From Planctomycetes bacterium syqfu (lineage in GTDB: Bacteria; Planctomycetota; Phycisphaerae; Phycisphaerales; Phycisphaeraceae): a DNA stretch of 64,000 nucleotides. The position numbers and the translations under genes were made by a program. Below the pieces are notes generated by a model that was not told where the DNA came from, made no database searches, and worked only from the letters and a program-made list of their open reading frames with translations. Below are positions 9,527-19,405 of this stretch, piece after piece (position 1 is the stretch's first letter; every line of letters begins with the position of its first letter). The stretch covers positions 5,084,001 through 5,148,000 of the forward strand of contig CP087563.1 of the NCBI GenBank assembly GCA_020974905.1, written 5' to 3'.

Positions 9527-12500
9527 TCACTCACCGGCGGGGATGACGATTGTCTGCGTGTTGGTGGTGAGGATCAGGTGGTTGTCCGTGAGGATGGTGT
9601 CCGACGGGTGGATGGGTTCGACCATGGCAGAGAGTGCCTGCTCATGGAGGATGCGCCCTGACGCGCGATCCAACAGCAGGATCTGGTAGCGGTACTGACC
9701 GGGCGCGTCATCAAAACCACCTTCGGGCATCCGATTGATCCGACGTTCCTGGACACCGCCCTGCATCGGTGCATGGATCGGCTGATCGATCATGGCATCC
9801 GGGCCGTTTGGCATCTCACCGTTCCCCCAACCCATGTCACGTCGCGTGAGCAGGACCATGTATTTTTCGGACAGTTGCATGGCCAGCAGGTATTGCGTGG
9901 TGGTGTTGATCGCGTCATGCCAAAGCAGGTTGCCCGACAGGTCGGTGCAGGTGAGTTGGGTGGGGGTCAGCAGGAAGTAGCGGTCATCAGCCTGCTTGAG
10001 TTGGGGAGCTGGTGAGGAGTCGCTGTTACCGGTGAGCCACGTGCCGGTGATCTGGCCGGTGTTCAGATCGATGCTGGTGAACATGCCATGCTCATCGCGG
10101 AAAAGCATGACGTGGGCTTGTCCCAGTGCGTTGACCGCATTGAGTCTGATGTTGCCCGTCTGCATTTGTTCCTGCTGTATGCGTTGATGGTTGAGCATCT
10201 GCGTGCTGTTACCACCATTGAGGATTGGCGTGCCGGGGTTGGGTAAACGCCAGACGACTTCGCCGGTCCCGATGCGGTGGGCGGTGACCAGTTCCCTTGT
10301 GATGCTGATAAGCAGATCAGGGTTGATGATACCCAGCCAGAGTAAGGATTCTTCCTTTTCTTCCAGGGGATGCATCAGCGGTTCGCCGGTGTTCAGGTCG
10401 ACCACGATTTTGCGATGACTTTGCGTGTCATTGGGTAAACCAACACGACCGCCGATGCCCAGCACGGAGTCGGTGATGGCAAGGTGTTCAAGGATGTCCA
10501 ACGCATAAAGGCGCTTCCAGAGCACAATGCCGGTTGCGCGATCGATGGCAAGCACCCGGCCGGTCCCGTCTGCTGCAACCAAAATGTTTTTGGCAACGGT
10601 CATCCGCAGCGACAGGTCCACTTCATGACGTGCTTCACGGATGCGACCTTGCACGACCGCCAAGCCGTTGGGGTTCATCATCTGCATCCATTCACGCTGG
10701 ACATTGGGTTCCATGGCAAGGCGGTTGGGTTGTGCAGCGACGGACTGTACTTCGTCGGTCAGTGCGATAGGCTCCCAGAGTTGCTGTCCCGTGCGGATGT
10801 CAATGCCCTGGAGTTGGCTGAGTGTCGGTTGCCAAAGCAGCAGTTGATCCGGTGATTGGGCAAGCAACTGAACCTGTTGATCATCAGCCTGAATCGACCA
10901 GATGATTTTACGCTCATCAAGGCGGTACAGACACAGCGCATCATTCTGCAATAACACCAGCGATTGACTGTGCACATCCGGGGCATGCTGTGTCGGCAAA
11001 AGCAAGCGACCATTAAGTCCAGCAGCCTGACCCAACGCCAGATTGAATGTCGGGTAACGCGATTGCAGCGGATGCGAATGGGCTAACTCGCTGATCCACG
11101 CTTCGACCGAGACCATCTGCCCGTCACGCTCAACGGGTGTCTGCGGGAAGAGCAACGCAAAGTCCTTGAGTACGCGATGAGCCTGGGCCGGTGATCCGAG
11201 CTTTTGGAAACCTTCAGCAAGTTGCCCGACGATCTGCTGCTTGGTCTGCGGATCGTTGGATTGGTGATACGCTGTTTGCAGCAATCCAACGGCCTTGGCA
11301 AGATCACCCGTTCGCCAGAATTGACGTGCTGCAGCAATACGGGCTTTGGCAGCCGCCTGTGTCAACGGGTAACTCTCCGCCATCGCCAGGTAGCTCTGGG
11401 CGGACGTCGTGGGCATCTGTTCAAGCTGTCGGTAATGCTCTGCAGCCACCGTCTGGAACTTGGCCATCGTCTGCGGGTCAGAGCCAACGATTTCAATCAA
11501 ACGCAATCGCGCTTCAAGTCTGGCCTGTCGAGCGCCTTCATCAAACTGATACAACTGCGAAGCCAGTGTCGGGTCGGCAAGCACGCTTTGGTAATTCTCA
11601 ATCGCCAGTCCGCCCTGACCTCGGAACTGATAGTACCGACCGCGGGCAAACTGCTGCGTGACTTCGTTGATCGGTGTCATGCTCATCATGGCCAAACGCT
11701 CAAAGAGACTGAGCACGGTCAGATGGTCGGGCAACGCGGCCATGGCCTGGGCAGCCAACTGTGGATCTTTGACACCTTCTGCAGGCAGTTCGATTTGATC
11801 TCGGATGTGGTCAAAGACCTGCTGGACCTGCTGCTGCTGCGTTGAGTTGGCGGGGATACCGGGGGTGAGATTGATCGACTCAATCGCCCAGTCAATCCCG
11901 CGGATTGCCGTATCCCATTGGCTGCGTCCAACTGCCAGGTGACTTAACGCCAAGCCTGGCCAGGCCTGATCGGGATAGCGTTCGATGCGCGAGACAAGTT
12001 GGTCATACGCATCATCCCAACGCATCAGGCTCACCAGTTCGTCATCGCGGCTGATGATCCATTGCTGCTCAGCGGTGATGATCACACCATCTTGATTAAA
12101 CGGATATTCTGCAATGATCTTGCCATCCGCCAGGTTGATGGTGGTGAGTTTATCCTTGGACTGCACCATGACGGTCTTGTCATGAATAAGGAACTGTGGT
12201 TTTTCATTGCCGGGGATGCCACGGAGTTTACATTCCCATTTTTTTGCAAAGTCTTTGACATCAAACAGGCGGACCGTGCTGTCAATGCTCAGTAAACCGG
12301 CATCGGTCAATGCCAGTTGGCAACCGGTTTCAAATCCTGCCTCATCGAGCTTGCGCAGTGGGATACCGGTATGTCGGTCGATGACCTGTGCTGGTTCGTT
12401 GACCCATGCTGGTGAAACAAGCACCTTGTTTGAGGTGACAATCGGGGCAGGGCGGCTGGCAGCGGTGGTCCGGCGGCGGTGTTGAGCGACCAGTGATTTT

Positions 12501-13993
12501 TCCTCGACATCCTGCGAGTCAAACGAGCGGTCGAGCATCACAAGCCAGAGCATGTCACCGGTGAGTCCGTCGATGGCGCTGACGGTGCCCAGGTTGTCGG
12601 TGACGTAAACCTGACCTTGATACAGCGTCATCTCACCCAACGCATACGTGCGGTTGTGATTGCCCATCGCAGCGCTGGCAAGGTGACGCTTCCAAAGCAG
12701 GTGTCCGTCGGTGATGTCCAGTGCTGCAAGGTAAACCGTGTGGAACCCCGAGTTCTGGCTGCGACGCATCAGCACGTAGACACGGCGGTCATCGGCTAAG
12801 GGTGTGCCATGGAAAAAGACTTCGTCCAACCCTTCATCCAACTGCACCGGCTGGGTCTCCCAGAGCGGGTTCCCGTTTTGCATGTCCAGACAAACCAGGT
12901 GCGTCTGATGCTTTTTGAGTTGCCAGCTTGCCCGCCATTGGCTCATGAATCCGACGATGCCCAAGACGCGGTTTTCAGTGACGCAGACACTGCGCTGATG
13001 GTCCAGCGTGCTGCTGCTGAGCATGTTGGAATTTGTCGGACCATCGGTATCCATCTGGTATTGCCACAACGGGCGACCTGAGAGTCGGTCGTAGACACTG
13101 ATGCCCTGTTGCGAGTTCACGAACAGGCGGTCACCCTGAATCAATGGGATGAGATTGCCCTGTGCGGCGTTGGGCAGATTCTGCTGACGCTGGCGATTGA
13201 TGAATCGGCGGCGTGACGATTGACTTCTTGCCTGCGTGTACGGGTTGTCGATCTGGATCGACCATAGCTGCGTGACATCATCGGGTAACGTTGGCAAAGA
13301 CCAACCCGAATACTTGAGCCCCGAAAACGGCGCGACATTCGGCGGGATGACATACGCAGGGGAGAGTTCCCCATCACGCGGTTGTTCATCAGCAAGCCCC
13401 ATCGGGTCGAGTAACACCTTGGCGGACCACCGCAGGGCGTCATAACGCTTGGCCATGTCCTGCCGATCCGGGTGATCATTGAATTGTTCGAGCAGTGCAG
13501 CAGCAGCAGGGATGTCCGCGCGGGCAAGCAGAATACCCGCAGCATCAAGTCCGGCTTGCATCCCCGAGGTGCACAGGAAATAGCGATCCACCACGTTAAG
13601 CAAGGCCGTCAAACGATCCTGTGATGTCGCTGCCTGGAGCAACATCCGCTTGGCGGAGGCTTCGTACTGTTTGCGATACGTCGTGAGCATTGGCTCATCG
13701 GAGAGCAGACGATTGACAACCAACCGACGCGTGTCGGTGAAGTATGGCTTGTCGGTCTGCATGAGCTTATGACGGTAGGTTTCCAGAACGTGCTGATACT
13801 TGGTGACCGCTTCAGTGAGGCGGTTTTGAGATCGCAGCCGGACCGCTTCAGTGAGTTGATCGACAGCTGCCGGCGAGTCATCGATGTAGACCGGCGTGGT
13901 CTGGGCCTGCAATTCAGCGGGTACAACACCCAGCGTTAAAACCAAAAGGATAAACGCAAGACCCCATTGAGATAAGCGGGTAAGGTCAAACAT
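9527..13993 (-). CDS. Giant exported PQQ-propeller and TPR protein
   Basis: A 1488-residue protein with a signal peptide (LAFILLVLTLGVVPAELQAQ) and, after residue 45, a TPR-like helical stretch (AVDQLTEAVRLRSQNRLTEAV). A PQQ-type beta-propeller follows, with blade motifs such as GRPLWQYQ, GNPLWETQ, GHLLWKRH and GDMLWLVM. A second TPR-rich helical part comes at about 760-960, and a second propeller with QLWEPI, GIVLWKRL, GEVVWRLP and NLLWHDA. The BamB-like propellers suggest a periplasmic or surface scaffold. Similar multi-domain PQQ/TPR proteins are common in planctomycetes, and no enzymatic motif is seen. The first ATG is at 13993; a TTG five codons upstream is an unlikely alternative. It is divergent from the PfkB kinase gene with under 100 bp between the starts. 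Confidence 0.9.
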   Translation of the reverse strand: MFDLTRLSQWGLAFILLVLTLGVVPAELQAQTTPVYIDDSPAAVDQLTEAVRLRSQNRLTEAVTKYQHVLETYRHKLMQTDKPYFTDTRRLVVNRLLSDEPMLTTYRKQYEASAKRMLLQAATSQDRLTALLNVVDRYFLCTSGMQAGLDAAGILLARADIPAAAALLEQFNDHPDRQDMAKRYDALRWSAKVLLDPMGLADEQPRDGELSPAYVIPPNVAPFSGLKYSGWSLPTLPDDVTQLWSIQIDNPYTQARSQSSRRRFINRQRQQNLPNAAQGNLIPLIQGDRLFVNSQQGISVYDRLSGRPLWQYQMDTDGPTNSNMLSSSTLDHQRSVCVTENRVLGIVGFMSQWRASWQLKKHQTHLVCLDMQNGNPLWETQPVQLDEGLDEVFFHGTPLADDRRVYVLMRRSQNSGFHTVYLAALDITDGHLLWKRHLASAAMGNHNRTYALGEMTLYQGQVYVTDNLGTVSAIDGLTGDMLWLVMLDRSFDSQDVEEKSLVAQHRRRTTAASRPAPIVTSNKVLVSPAWVNEPAQVIDRHTGIPLRKLDEAGFETGCQLALTDAGLLSIDSTVRLFDVKDFAKKWECKLRGIPGNEKPQFLIHDKTVMVQSKDKLTTINLADGKIIAEYPFNQDGVIITAEQQWIISRDDELVSLMRWDDAYDQLVSRIERYPDQAWPGLALSHLAVGRSQWDTAIRGIDWAIESINLTPGIPANSTQQQQVQQVFDHIRDQIELPAEGVKDPQLAAQAMAALPDHLTVLSLFERLAMMSMTPINEVTQQFARGRYYQFRGQGGLAIENYQSVLADPTLASQLYQFDEGARQARLEARLRLIEIVGSDPQTMAKFQTVAAEHYRQLEQMPTTSAQSYLAMAESYPLTQAAAKARIAAARQFWRTGDLAKAVGLLQTAYHQSNDPQTKQQIVGQLAEGFQKLGSPAQAHRVLKDFALLFPQTPVERDGQMVSVEAWISELAHSHPLQSRYPTFNLALGQAAGLNGRLLLPTQHAPDVHSQSLVLLQNDALCLYRLDERKIIWSIQADDQQVQLLAQSPDQLLLWQPTLSQLQGIDIRTGQQLWEPIALTDEVQSVAAQPNRLAMEPNVQREWMQMMNPNGLAVVQGRIREARHEVDLSLRMTVAKNILVAADGTGRVLAIDRATGIVLWKRLYALDILEHLAITDSVLGIGGRVGLPNDTQSHRKIVVDLNTGEPLMHPLEEKEESLLWLGIINPDLLISITRELVTAHRIGTGEVVWRLPNPGTPILNGGNSTQMLNHQRIQQEQMQTGNIRLNAVNALGQAHVMLFRDEHGMFTSIDLNTGQITGTWLTGNSDSSPAPQLKQADDRYFLLTPTQLTCTDLSGNLLWHDAINTTTQYLLAMQLSEKYMVLLTRRDMGWGNGEMPNGPDAMIDQPIHAPMQGGVQERRINRMPEGGFDDAPGQYRYQILLLDRASGRILHEQALSAMVEPIHPSDTILTDNHLILTTNTQTIVIPAGE

Positions 13994-14076
13994 ACAACAC
14001 TCTAGCAATTTTACGGTATGAACCGCTCTATGGACATACCTGCGCTTGGACTTATTTTATTTCGGCTAAATCATGC

Positions 14077-14082
14077 TATTCT
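14077..14082 (+). promoter_or_regulatory. -10-like box (TATTCT) just before the PfkB gene
   Basis: TATTCT ends seven bases before the ATG at 14090, and no Shine-Dalgarno sequence precedes that ATG. Transcription would then start at or next to the A of ATG, giving a leaderless message. The -35 element is not clear. Confidence 0.4.
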
Positions 14083-14089
14083 GATTCAT

Positions 14090-15022
14090 ATGAGCCATTA
14101 CTCTTTAACTGTCTGCGGGATCGGGGAAGCCTTGTTTGACATCTTTGATGGGGCGCAAGTGCTTGGTGGTGCACCGTTAAACGTGGCTGTGCACGCTCAT
14201 CGACTCGCCAGTGAACTCTCCGGCGGACCCGGGCGCGGGATCGTTATCAGCCGTGTCGGACAGGACCCGTTGGGCAATCTGGTCTGTGAAAAATTATCTG
14301 AACTTCAAATGGATAATCACTACATCCAGTCCGATCCCGACCATGCGACCGGCAAAGTCTATGTCGAAACGGACTTTGACGGCCAACCCACCTATGACAT
14401 TGTCGCCAACGCCGCATGGGATTGGCTGCAATATGATCCCGATCTGGACTCCCTGGCCAGCCAGTGTGATGCGGTGTGTTTTGGCTCACTGGCGCAGCGC
14501 GAAGCTCAAACGCGCAACACCATTTACCGATTCCTGGAAAATTGCCGTGACTCAACCATCAAGCTCTTTGATGTGAATATCCGGCTCGACTTCTACAACG
14601 CGCAGATCATTGAGCGATCCTTGAATCTGGCGAATGCGGTGAAACTCAACGAAGACGAATTGCCATTGGTGTTCAAACTCATGGGATTGGGTGAGATTGA
14701 ACAAGGTTCGGAACGGGACGCCATTGTCAAACTCATGATGAAGTACAAACTCAAATGGGTCGTCTACACCCGTGGTTCCAAAGGCACTGCCATCCACACC
14801 CCCGGAAGTTTTTTCGAAGGGACACCGGCTCAGACTGATCCTGTTGAAGGTGCCGATGCCGTGGGTGCCGGCGATAGTGTTGCTGCCACCTTTCTCGTCG
14901 GTGCCGTTCTCCGCAAACCCTGGCAACAGGTGGCAGACTTGGCCAACAAAGTCGGAGCCTACGTCGCCTCCCAACCCGGCGCCACACCAACCCTGCCCGA
15001 TGAACTCATTGATCAGATGTGA
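14090..15022 (+). CDS. PfkB-family carbohydrate kinase (fructokinase-like)
   Basis: A 310-residue cytoplasmic sugar kinase. It opens with SLTVCGIGEALFDIF and LGGAPLNVAVHAHRL, the PfkB signature region, and ends with the second signature ADAVGAGDSVAA, which carries the GAGD anion hole and catalytic aspartate. VYTRGSKG, shortly before, is also typical. Known members phosphorylate fructose, ribose, tagatose-phosphate and others; the substrate here is not certain, although GEALFDIF resembles fructokinases. An ATG at 14018 is in frame, but its extra 24 residues do not look like the family, so the start is placed at 14090. It is followed by an inverted repeat (15041-15117), not by a linked gene. 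Confidence 0.9.
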   Translation: MSHYSLTVCGIGEALFDIFDGAQVLGGAPLNVAVHAHRLASELSGGPGRGIVISRVGQDPLGNLVCEKLSELQMDNHYIQSDPDHATGKVYVETDFDGQPTYDIVANAAWDWLQYDPDLDSLASQCDAVCFGSLAQREAQTRNTIYRFLENCRDSTIKLFDVNIRLDFYNAQIIERSLNLANAVKLNEDELPLVFKLMGLGEIEQGSERDAIVKLMMKYKLKWVVYTRGSKGTAIHTPGSFFEGTPAQTDPVEGADAVGAGDSVAATFLVGAVLRKPWQQVADLANKVGAYVASQPGATPTLPDELIDQM

Positions 15023-15040
15023 ATGACAGTTCTCCCGATC

Positions 15041-15117
15041 ATTTAGCCGCATCGCTTGCGATGCGATTTAGCGATATCTGGACACTGCGGCGCGCATCGC
15101 AAGCGATGCGGCTAAAT
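15041..15117. repeat. Inverted repeat with 25-base perfect arms
   Basis: Arms 15041-15065 and 15093-15117 are perfectly complementary and separated by 27 bp. Each arm contains its own palindrome CGCATCGCTTGCGATGCG. It lies between the PfkB kinase gene and glnS and resembles the elements at 9374-9459 and 22345-22364 in form (TTAGC and CGCTTGCG cores). It could fold into a large hairpin and may end transcription of the kinase gene. Confidence 0.8.
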
Positions 15118-15157
15118 GATTGAGTCGTTCATCCATTTGTGACACCGACGGTCACTA

Positions 15158-15187
15158 TTGGTTGAACACCCATTGACCCGATACAAT
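15158..15187 (+). promoter_or_regulatory. Candidate promoter of glnS
   Basis: TTGGTT (15158-15163) and TACAAT (15182-15187) are separated by 18 bp and lie 37 bp before the glnS ATG. This is the only good sigma-70-like pair in the gap. Confidence 0.5.
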
Positions 15188-15224
15188 CCCTGTTTAAACC
15201 ACGTATCGGAATGAAGAATAAAAA

Positions 15225-16931
15225 ATGACCGACGAACCGACACTCAAAAAGAATTTCCTCACCGAAGAGATCGAAGCGGACTTTGCTTCCGGTCGCTACA
15301 CCGGCAAGATCCTCACCCGCTTCCCACCTGAGCCCAACGGCTATCTGCACATCGGCCACGCCAAGGCCATCTGCATCGACTTCGGTTTGGCCCAGCAATA
15401 CGGCGGGGGCACCAACCTTCGCATGGATGACACCAACCCCTCCAAGGAGGAACAGGAATACATCGATGCCATCCAGGACGATATCCGCTGGCTCGGTTAC
15501 GAGTGGAAGAATCTGCTTTACGCATCCGACTACTTCCAGCAGCTCTACGACTGGGCCATCGAACTGATCAAAGCCGGTCTTGCTTACGTTGACGATCAAA
15601 CCGCTGACGAAATGCGCGCTAACCGTGGCACACTCACCGAGCCGGGCAAAAACTCCCCGTTCCGTGATCGGTCTGTCGAAGAAAACCTCGACCTGTTCAC
15701 CCGCATGAAAAATGGTGAGTTTGATGAAGGCTCGCGCGTGCTCCGCGCCAAGATCGACATGGCATCGCCCAACATTGTCATGCGCGATCCAACCATGTAC
15801 CGCATCATGAAAGCCCATCACCCGCGGACCGGTGACAAGTGGTGCATCTATCCCATGTACGACTATGCACACGGCCAAAGTGACTGGCTTGAAGGCATCA
15901 CCCATTCACTCTGCTCGCTGGAGTTCAAAAACAACCGCCAGCTTTACGAATGGTTCATCGACCGCATCGCTGAAGTCTCCGGCTTCCCCGAAGGTGTCAA
16001 GCACAAGACCCGTCAGATTGAGTTTGCACGGGGCAATATCAGCTACATGATTACCTCCAAACGCAAGCTTCTTAAGCTCATCACCGACGGCATCGTCGAA
16101 GGTTGGAACGACCCGCGCATGCCCACCATTCGCGGCATGCGTCGTCGCGGGTTCACCCCCGGCAGTATCAAGCGATTCTGGGATGAAGCCGGTGTTGCCA
16201 AGCGTGAAAACCTGCTCGAATATGCCAAGCTTGAAAGCTTCCTGCGTGATGAACTCAACAAAATCGCTCAGCGACGCATGGCAGTACTCGACCCCATCAA
16301 ACTCGTCATCACCAACTACCCCGAAGGTCAGGTGGAAGTGATGGACGTGCCCAACAACCCTGAGAATCCCGATGACGGCAAGCGTCAGGTTCCCTTCTCC
16401 GGCGAGTTGTACATTGAACGCGAAGACTTCATGGAAGATGCCCCCAAGAAGTTTTTCCGGTTATCCGTGGGTAAGGAAGTCCGCCTGCGTTGTGGTTACT
16501 GGGTGACGTGTACGGATGTGGTTAAGGACGAGGAGGGCAACATTATTCAGCTTAACTGCACCTACGATCCACAGACGCGTGGTGGCAACAACCCGCCGCC
16601 GGATGCTGAGGGTAAACAACGCAAAGTCAAAGGCACGTTGCATTGGGTGTCTGCTGAACATGCTGTCGATGCGGAGGTTCGTTTGTATGAGCATCTGTTC
16701 ACCAAGCCCAAGGCTGAGGAAGGTGAACTGATGGACAACATCAATGCCGACTCATTGAAGATTGTCAACGCCAAGGTTGAGCCGTCTCTTGTCGATGCCA
16801 AACCCGGCGATCCGATCCAGTTTGAACGCCTGGGTTATTTCACGCCCGACATCACAACCAGTGATGAAAAAATCGTGTTTAACCGCACGGTGACGCTCAA
16901 GGATTCCTGGGCCAAGATGCAAGGTAAATAA
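15225..16931 (+). CDS. glnS: Glutaminyl-tRNA synthetase
   Basis: A class I aminoacyl-tRNA synthetase that charges tRNA-Gln with glutamine in the cytoplasm. The 568-residue length is normal. The ATP-binding HIGH motif is at residues 42-45 inside [14 protein letters not shown], and the KMSKS counterpart is the TSKRKL stretch near residue 277. [15 protein letters not shown] and [17 protein letters not shown] are also family signatures. The C-terminal anticodon-binding beta-barrels run from about residue 340. A strong terminator-like hairpin follows. Direct tRNA-Gln charging implies that the amidotransferase route is not needed for glutamine. Confidence 0.97.
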   Translation: MTDEPTLKKNFLTEEIEADFASGRYTGKILTRFPPEPNGYLHIGHAKAICIDFGLAQQYGGGTNLRMDDTNPSKEEQEYIDAIQDDIRWLGYEWKNLLYASDYFQQLYDWAIELIKAGLAYVDDQTADEMRANRGTLTEPGKNSPFRDRSVEENLDLFTRMKNGEFDEGSRVLRAKIDMASPNIVMRDPTMYRIMKAHHPRTGDKWCIYPMYDYAHGQSDWLEGITHSLCSLEFKNNRQLYEWFIDRIAEVSGFPEGVKHKTRQIEFARGNISYMITSKRKLLKLITDGIVEGWNDPRMPTIRGMRRRGFTPGSIKRFWDEAGVAKRENLLEYAKLESFLRDELNKIAQRRMAVLDPIKLVITNYPEGQVEVMDVPNNPENPDDGKRQVPFSGELYIEREDFMEDAPKKFFRLSVGKEVRLRCGYWVTCTDVVKDEEGNIIQLNCTYDPQTRGGNNPPPDAEGKQRKVKGTLHWVSAEHAVDAEVRLYEHLFTKPKAEEGELMDNINADSLKIVNAKVEPSLVDAKPGDPIQFERLGYFTPDITTSDEKIVFNRTVTLKDSWAKMQGK

Positions 16932-16974
16932 GTTCGAGGCTTTGCTGAACGAGACATTCTTCAACAATCATCAG

Positions 16975-17010
16975 CCCCGTGTCGTCATGACGATGCGGGT
17001 TTGTTTTTGG
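16975..17010 (+). terminator. Terminator after glnS
   Basis: The palindrome CCCGTGTCGTCATGACGATGCGGG, written here by its parts CCCG, TCGTCA, TGACGA and CGGG, is followed by TTTGTTTTT. It begins about 45 bp after the glnS stop and lies before the convergent lipoprotein gene. Confidence 0.65.
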
Positions 17011-17075
17011 GATTCATTGTTCATACAGCTTGCGTGTGATCTAGGTAATCAAATGATCAAATCAGATTCAACGCA

Positions 17076-17858
17076 TTACAATGACATCGCCAACAAATCC
17101 GGGTCGGTTTGTTCTTGTGGCTCTTGTGTTTCTGGAGTCGGTTGTGGTTCGTGGTTTTTGTCTTCAGGTTCAGCTTGAACCTGACGTCCGATGAGGACCA
17201 GATTCTTGATGAATTGATCAAAATGTTTGGTGGTGGATGCGATAGCCATCTGCTCGGTTTTGTCCTGGCTGATGCCGGTTGCTTCTCGCATTTGATCGCT
17301 AATGATGTTGTTATAGGAGATTACTCGGAAAACCATGTCTTGAAATCTGAAAAAAGCTTCAATGCGATAGATGATAAATCCACGAGATGACTCATAAGGC
17401 CCGAAAGTAAACACACGCCAGGGACCGTATTTTTCATGCTGGCGCATCTTGTCTGTGCCCGGCGTTCGCGAGACGATATCTGGCAGTTTACGGGCGACCC
17501 ATTCATACTCAAGTGCTTGCATGTCCGGGCATTCAGCAGCGACCATGGTGAGTATCTTGGTGTTATAACCATAGGGATCCCGAAAATGCGCCACCTCGCG
17601 CACACGAACTTCATAGGGTTGTTTCTCGCCTGTGTCGACAAAATCGCGGATGAAAATATGATTGTTTGAAATGGGGAAAGTCAGCTCGAAGGTTCCAGCA
17701 GGACTGCGGTAACCCGTGGGGATTTTTGTACCTTTGATCTGATCATGCCAACCGTGAAGCAGGTTTTGTCCTGCCCAATGGGATTGTTCCTGGGTGGTTT
17801 TACAGCCGGTGAGGCCAACGATTGACAGTAAAAAAAACAGATAGATGCAGCGCGTCAT
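17076..17858 (-). CDS. Lipoprotein of unknown function, paralogue of 19406-20086
   Basis: A 260-residue protein with a lipoprotein signal (IYLFFLLSIVGLTGC, lipobox LTGC near residue 19). The mature part has FELTFPIS, then YEVRVREVAHFRDPYGYN, and a closing IKNLVLIG. The same order (LEITLPIS, MKFKIHEWLTIRDEKGY, LIKNLTLDG) is found in the 226-residue lipoprotein at 19406-20086. The two are probably duplicates with a shared fold. The C-terminus is acidic and rich in Q, P and E. It is expected to be membrane-anchored in the periplasm. The family was not recognised. Confidence 0.8.
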   Translation of the reverse strand: MTRCIYLFFLLSIVGLTGCKTTQEQSHWAGQNLLHGWHDQIKGTKIPTGYRSPAGTFELTFPISNNHIFIRDFVDTGEKQPYEVRVREVAHFRDPYGYNTKILTMVAAECPDMQALEYEWVARKLPDIVSRTPGTDKMRQHEKYGPWRVFTFGPYESSRGFIIYRIEAFFRFQDMVFRVISYNNIISDQMREATGISQDKTEQMAIASTTKHFDQFIKNLVLIGRQVQAEPEDKNHEPQPTPETQEPQEQTDPDLLAMSL

Positions 17859-18060
17859 GATTCAATCCCCCAGGGAAGTTCTGAACCGCAGACACCTGCA
17901 GAGGGCCTGGCATCTCCCGGTCAACAAGTAAACAGACTGTATTGAACCTGTGTTCAACGAACAAGTTTGATCTTATCAGATTTGCAGGTGTTCTGTTGGC
18001 GTTGGATGCGTTAAAATTTTTACAAGATATGTTCACAGACAAAGCAATTGGGAAACGACA

Positions 18061-19374
18061 ATGTCCAACATTCAACCGGGGCCGATCCGTACGACTGACA
18101 ATCAACATCGTTTACTCGATGCCAATGGCGACTACTTTTTCTGGTGTGGTGACACGGCCTGGAATTTGTTTGCATCTTTGGATATGGATGAAGCACGTCG
18201 ATTTTTGACGCTTCGTGCCCAGCAGGGATTCAACGTCATCCAGGCGGTTGGTTATTTTGAGCATGACTGTCGTTATCGTCCTGCACATATGGGCCAATGG
18301 GTCATGCACGAGATGGACCCGGACAAGCCCAATGATGCTTACTTCGACCATGTCGAAAAAGTGATGAACATCGCCGAATCGCTGGGTTTGCATATCGCCT
18401 TCTTGCCAACTTGGGGGCATCTGGTCAGCCCGATGTGGGCCGGGGGCGAATCGCTGTTCACCGCGGAAAAAGCCCGGATTTACGGGGAATATGTGGGTAA
18501 GCGTTTTGGTGATCGCAAGAATCTGATCTGGGTCAACGGCGGGGATCGCCCGGTCAACTCCGAAGCTGAACTGGAAATCTGGCGTGCGTTGGCTCAGGGT
18601 ATCCGTAGCACGGAGTCGATCCGACATTTGATGACGTTTCACACCTGTGGCTTTCGCTGTTCATCGGAGTTTGTTCACGACGAACCCTGGCTCGACATGA
18701 ACATGCAGCAGTCAGGGCATGGTCGATTGCTTGACCGTGTGGATCAGCGCATTGCCAACACGTTGTCGTTGACACCTGCCAAGCCGGTGCTTGATGGTGA
18801 GATTTGTTACGAGGATCACCCGGTAGCATTCCGCACTGCCAATGGCCGCTTTGGTGATTGGGATGTACGCGTGGCAGCATACCGCTGTGTCTTCTCCGGT
18901 GGCTGTGGTGTGACCTATGGTGCGTGCGCGATCTGGCAATTTTTCTCCGGCAACTCCCCGGCGATCATGGGCACCATCCCGAGCATGGATTGGAAACAGT
19001 CGATGTATCTACCAGGCGCAATGCAAATGGGGTACCTACGACAACTCATGGAACGCTTTGCCGACAAGTCGCTAAAGCCCTGTGGCTCCATTTACAGTGT
19101 GTCGGATTACGATGGTGAAGCATCATGCACGTTGCGTGATGGCACCCTTGGCAACACCGATGCGCATTGCATGTTGGCTTACTTGCCGGTGGTCTCGCAT
19201 TTACATCAGTTTGATTTATCACAGATGGGCCGAGACGAAATCTGTGCCACGTTCTTTGATCCACGGACCGGCAAGACTCAGCCTGCCGGCGTCTACCAAC
19301 GCAGCAAACAAGTCCAACTCAAAACCATGCCGGACCACGGGCGGGATTGGGTGTTGATCTTCGAAGCGCTGTGA
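18061..19374 (+). CDS. DUF4038/GH140-like glycoside hydrolase
   Basis: A 437-residue protein. YFFWCGDTAWNLF followed by EARRFLTLRAQQGFNVIQAV is the signature start of the DUF4038 TIM-barrel family, whose characterised members (GH140) cut apiosyl linkages in pectin. WVNGGDRP and VLDGEICYED supply the acidic residues expected at the barrel ends. The C-terminal part ending FFDPRTGKTQPAG and DWVLIFEAL matches the small beta-sandwich often attached to these enzymes. No signal peptide is visible, so it should act in the cytoplasm on oligosaccharides. It sits alone between two minus-strand lipoprotein genes. Family assignment is firm; substrate is unknown. Confidence 0.88.
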   Translation: MSNIQPGPIRTTDNQHRLLDANGDYFFWCGDTAWNLFASLDMDEARRFLTLRAQQGFNVIQAVGYFEHDCRYRPAHMGQWVMHEMDPDKPNDAYFDHVEKVMNIAESLGLHIAFLPTWGHLVSPMWAGGESLFTAEKARIYGEYVGKRFGDRKNLIWVNGGDRPVNSEAELEIWRALAQGIRSTESIRHLMTFHTCGFRCSSEFVHDEPWLDMNMQQSGHGRLLDRVDQRIANTLSLTPAKPVLDGEICYEDHPVAFRTANGRFGDWDVRVAAYRCVFSGGCGVTYGACAIWQFFSGNSPAIMGTIPSMDWKQSMYLPGAMQMGYLRQLMERFADKSLKPCGSIYSVSDYDGEASCTLRDGTLGNTDAHCMLAYLPVVSHLHQFDLSQMGRDEICATFFDPRTGKTQPAGVYQRSKQVQLKTMPDHGRDWVLIFEAL

Positions 19375-19405
19375 GGTTTGTAAGATACCTTCGACAATGG
19401 CATAT

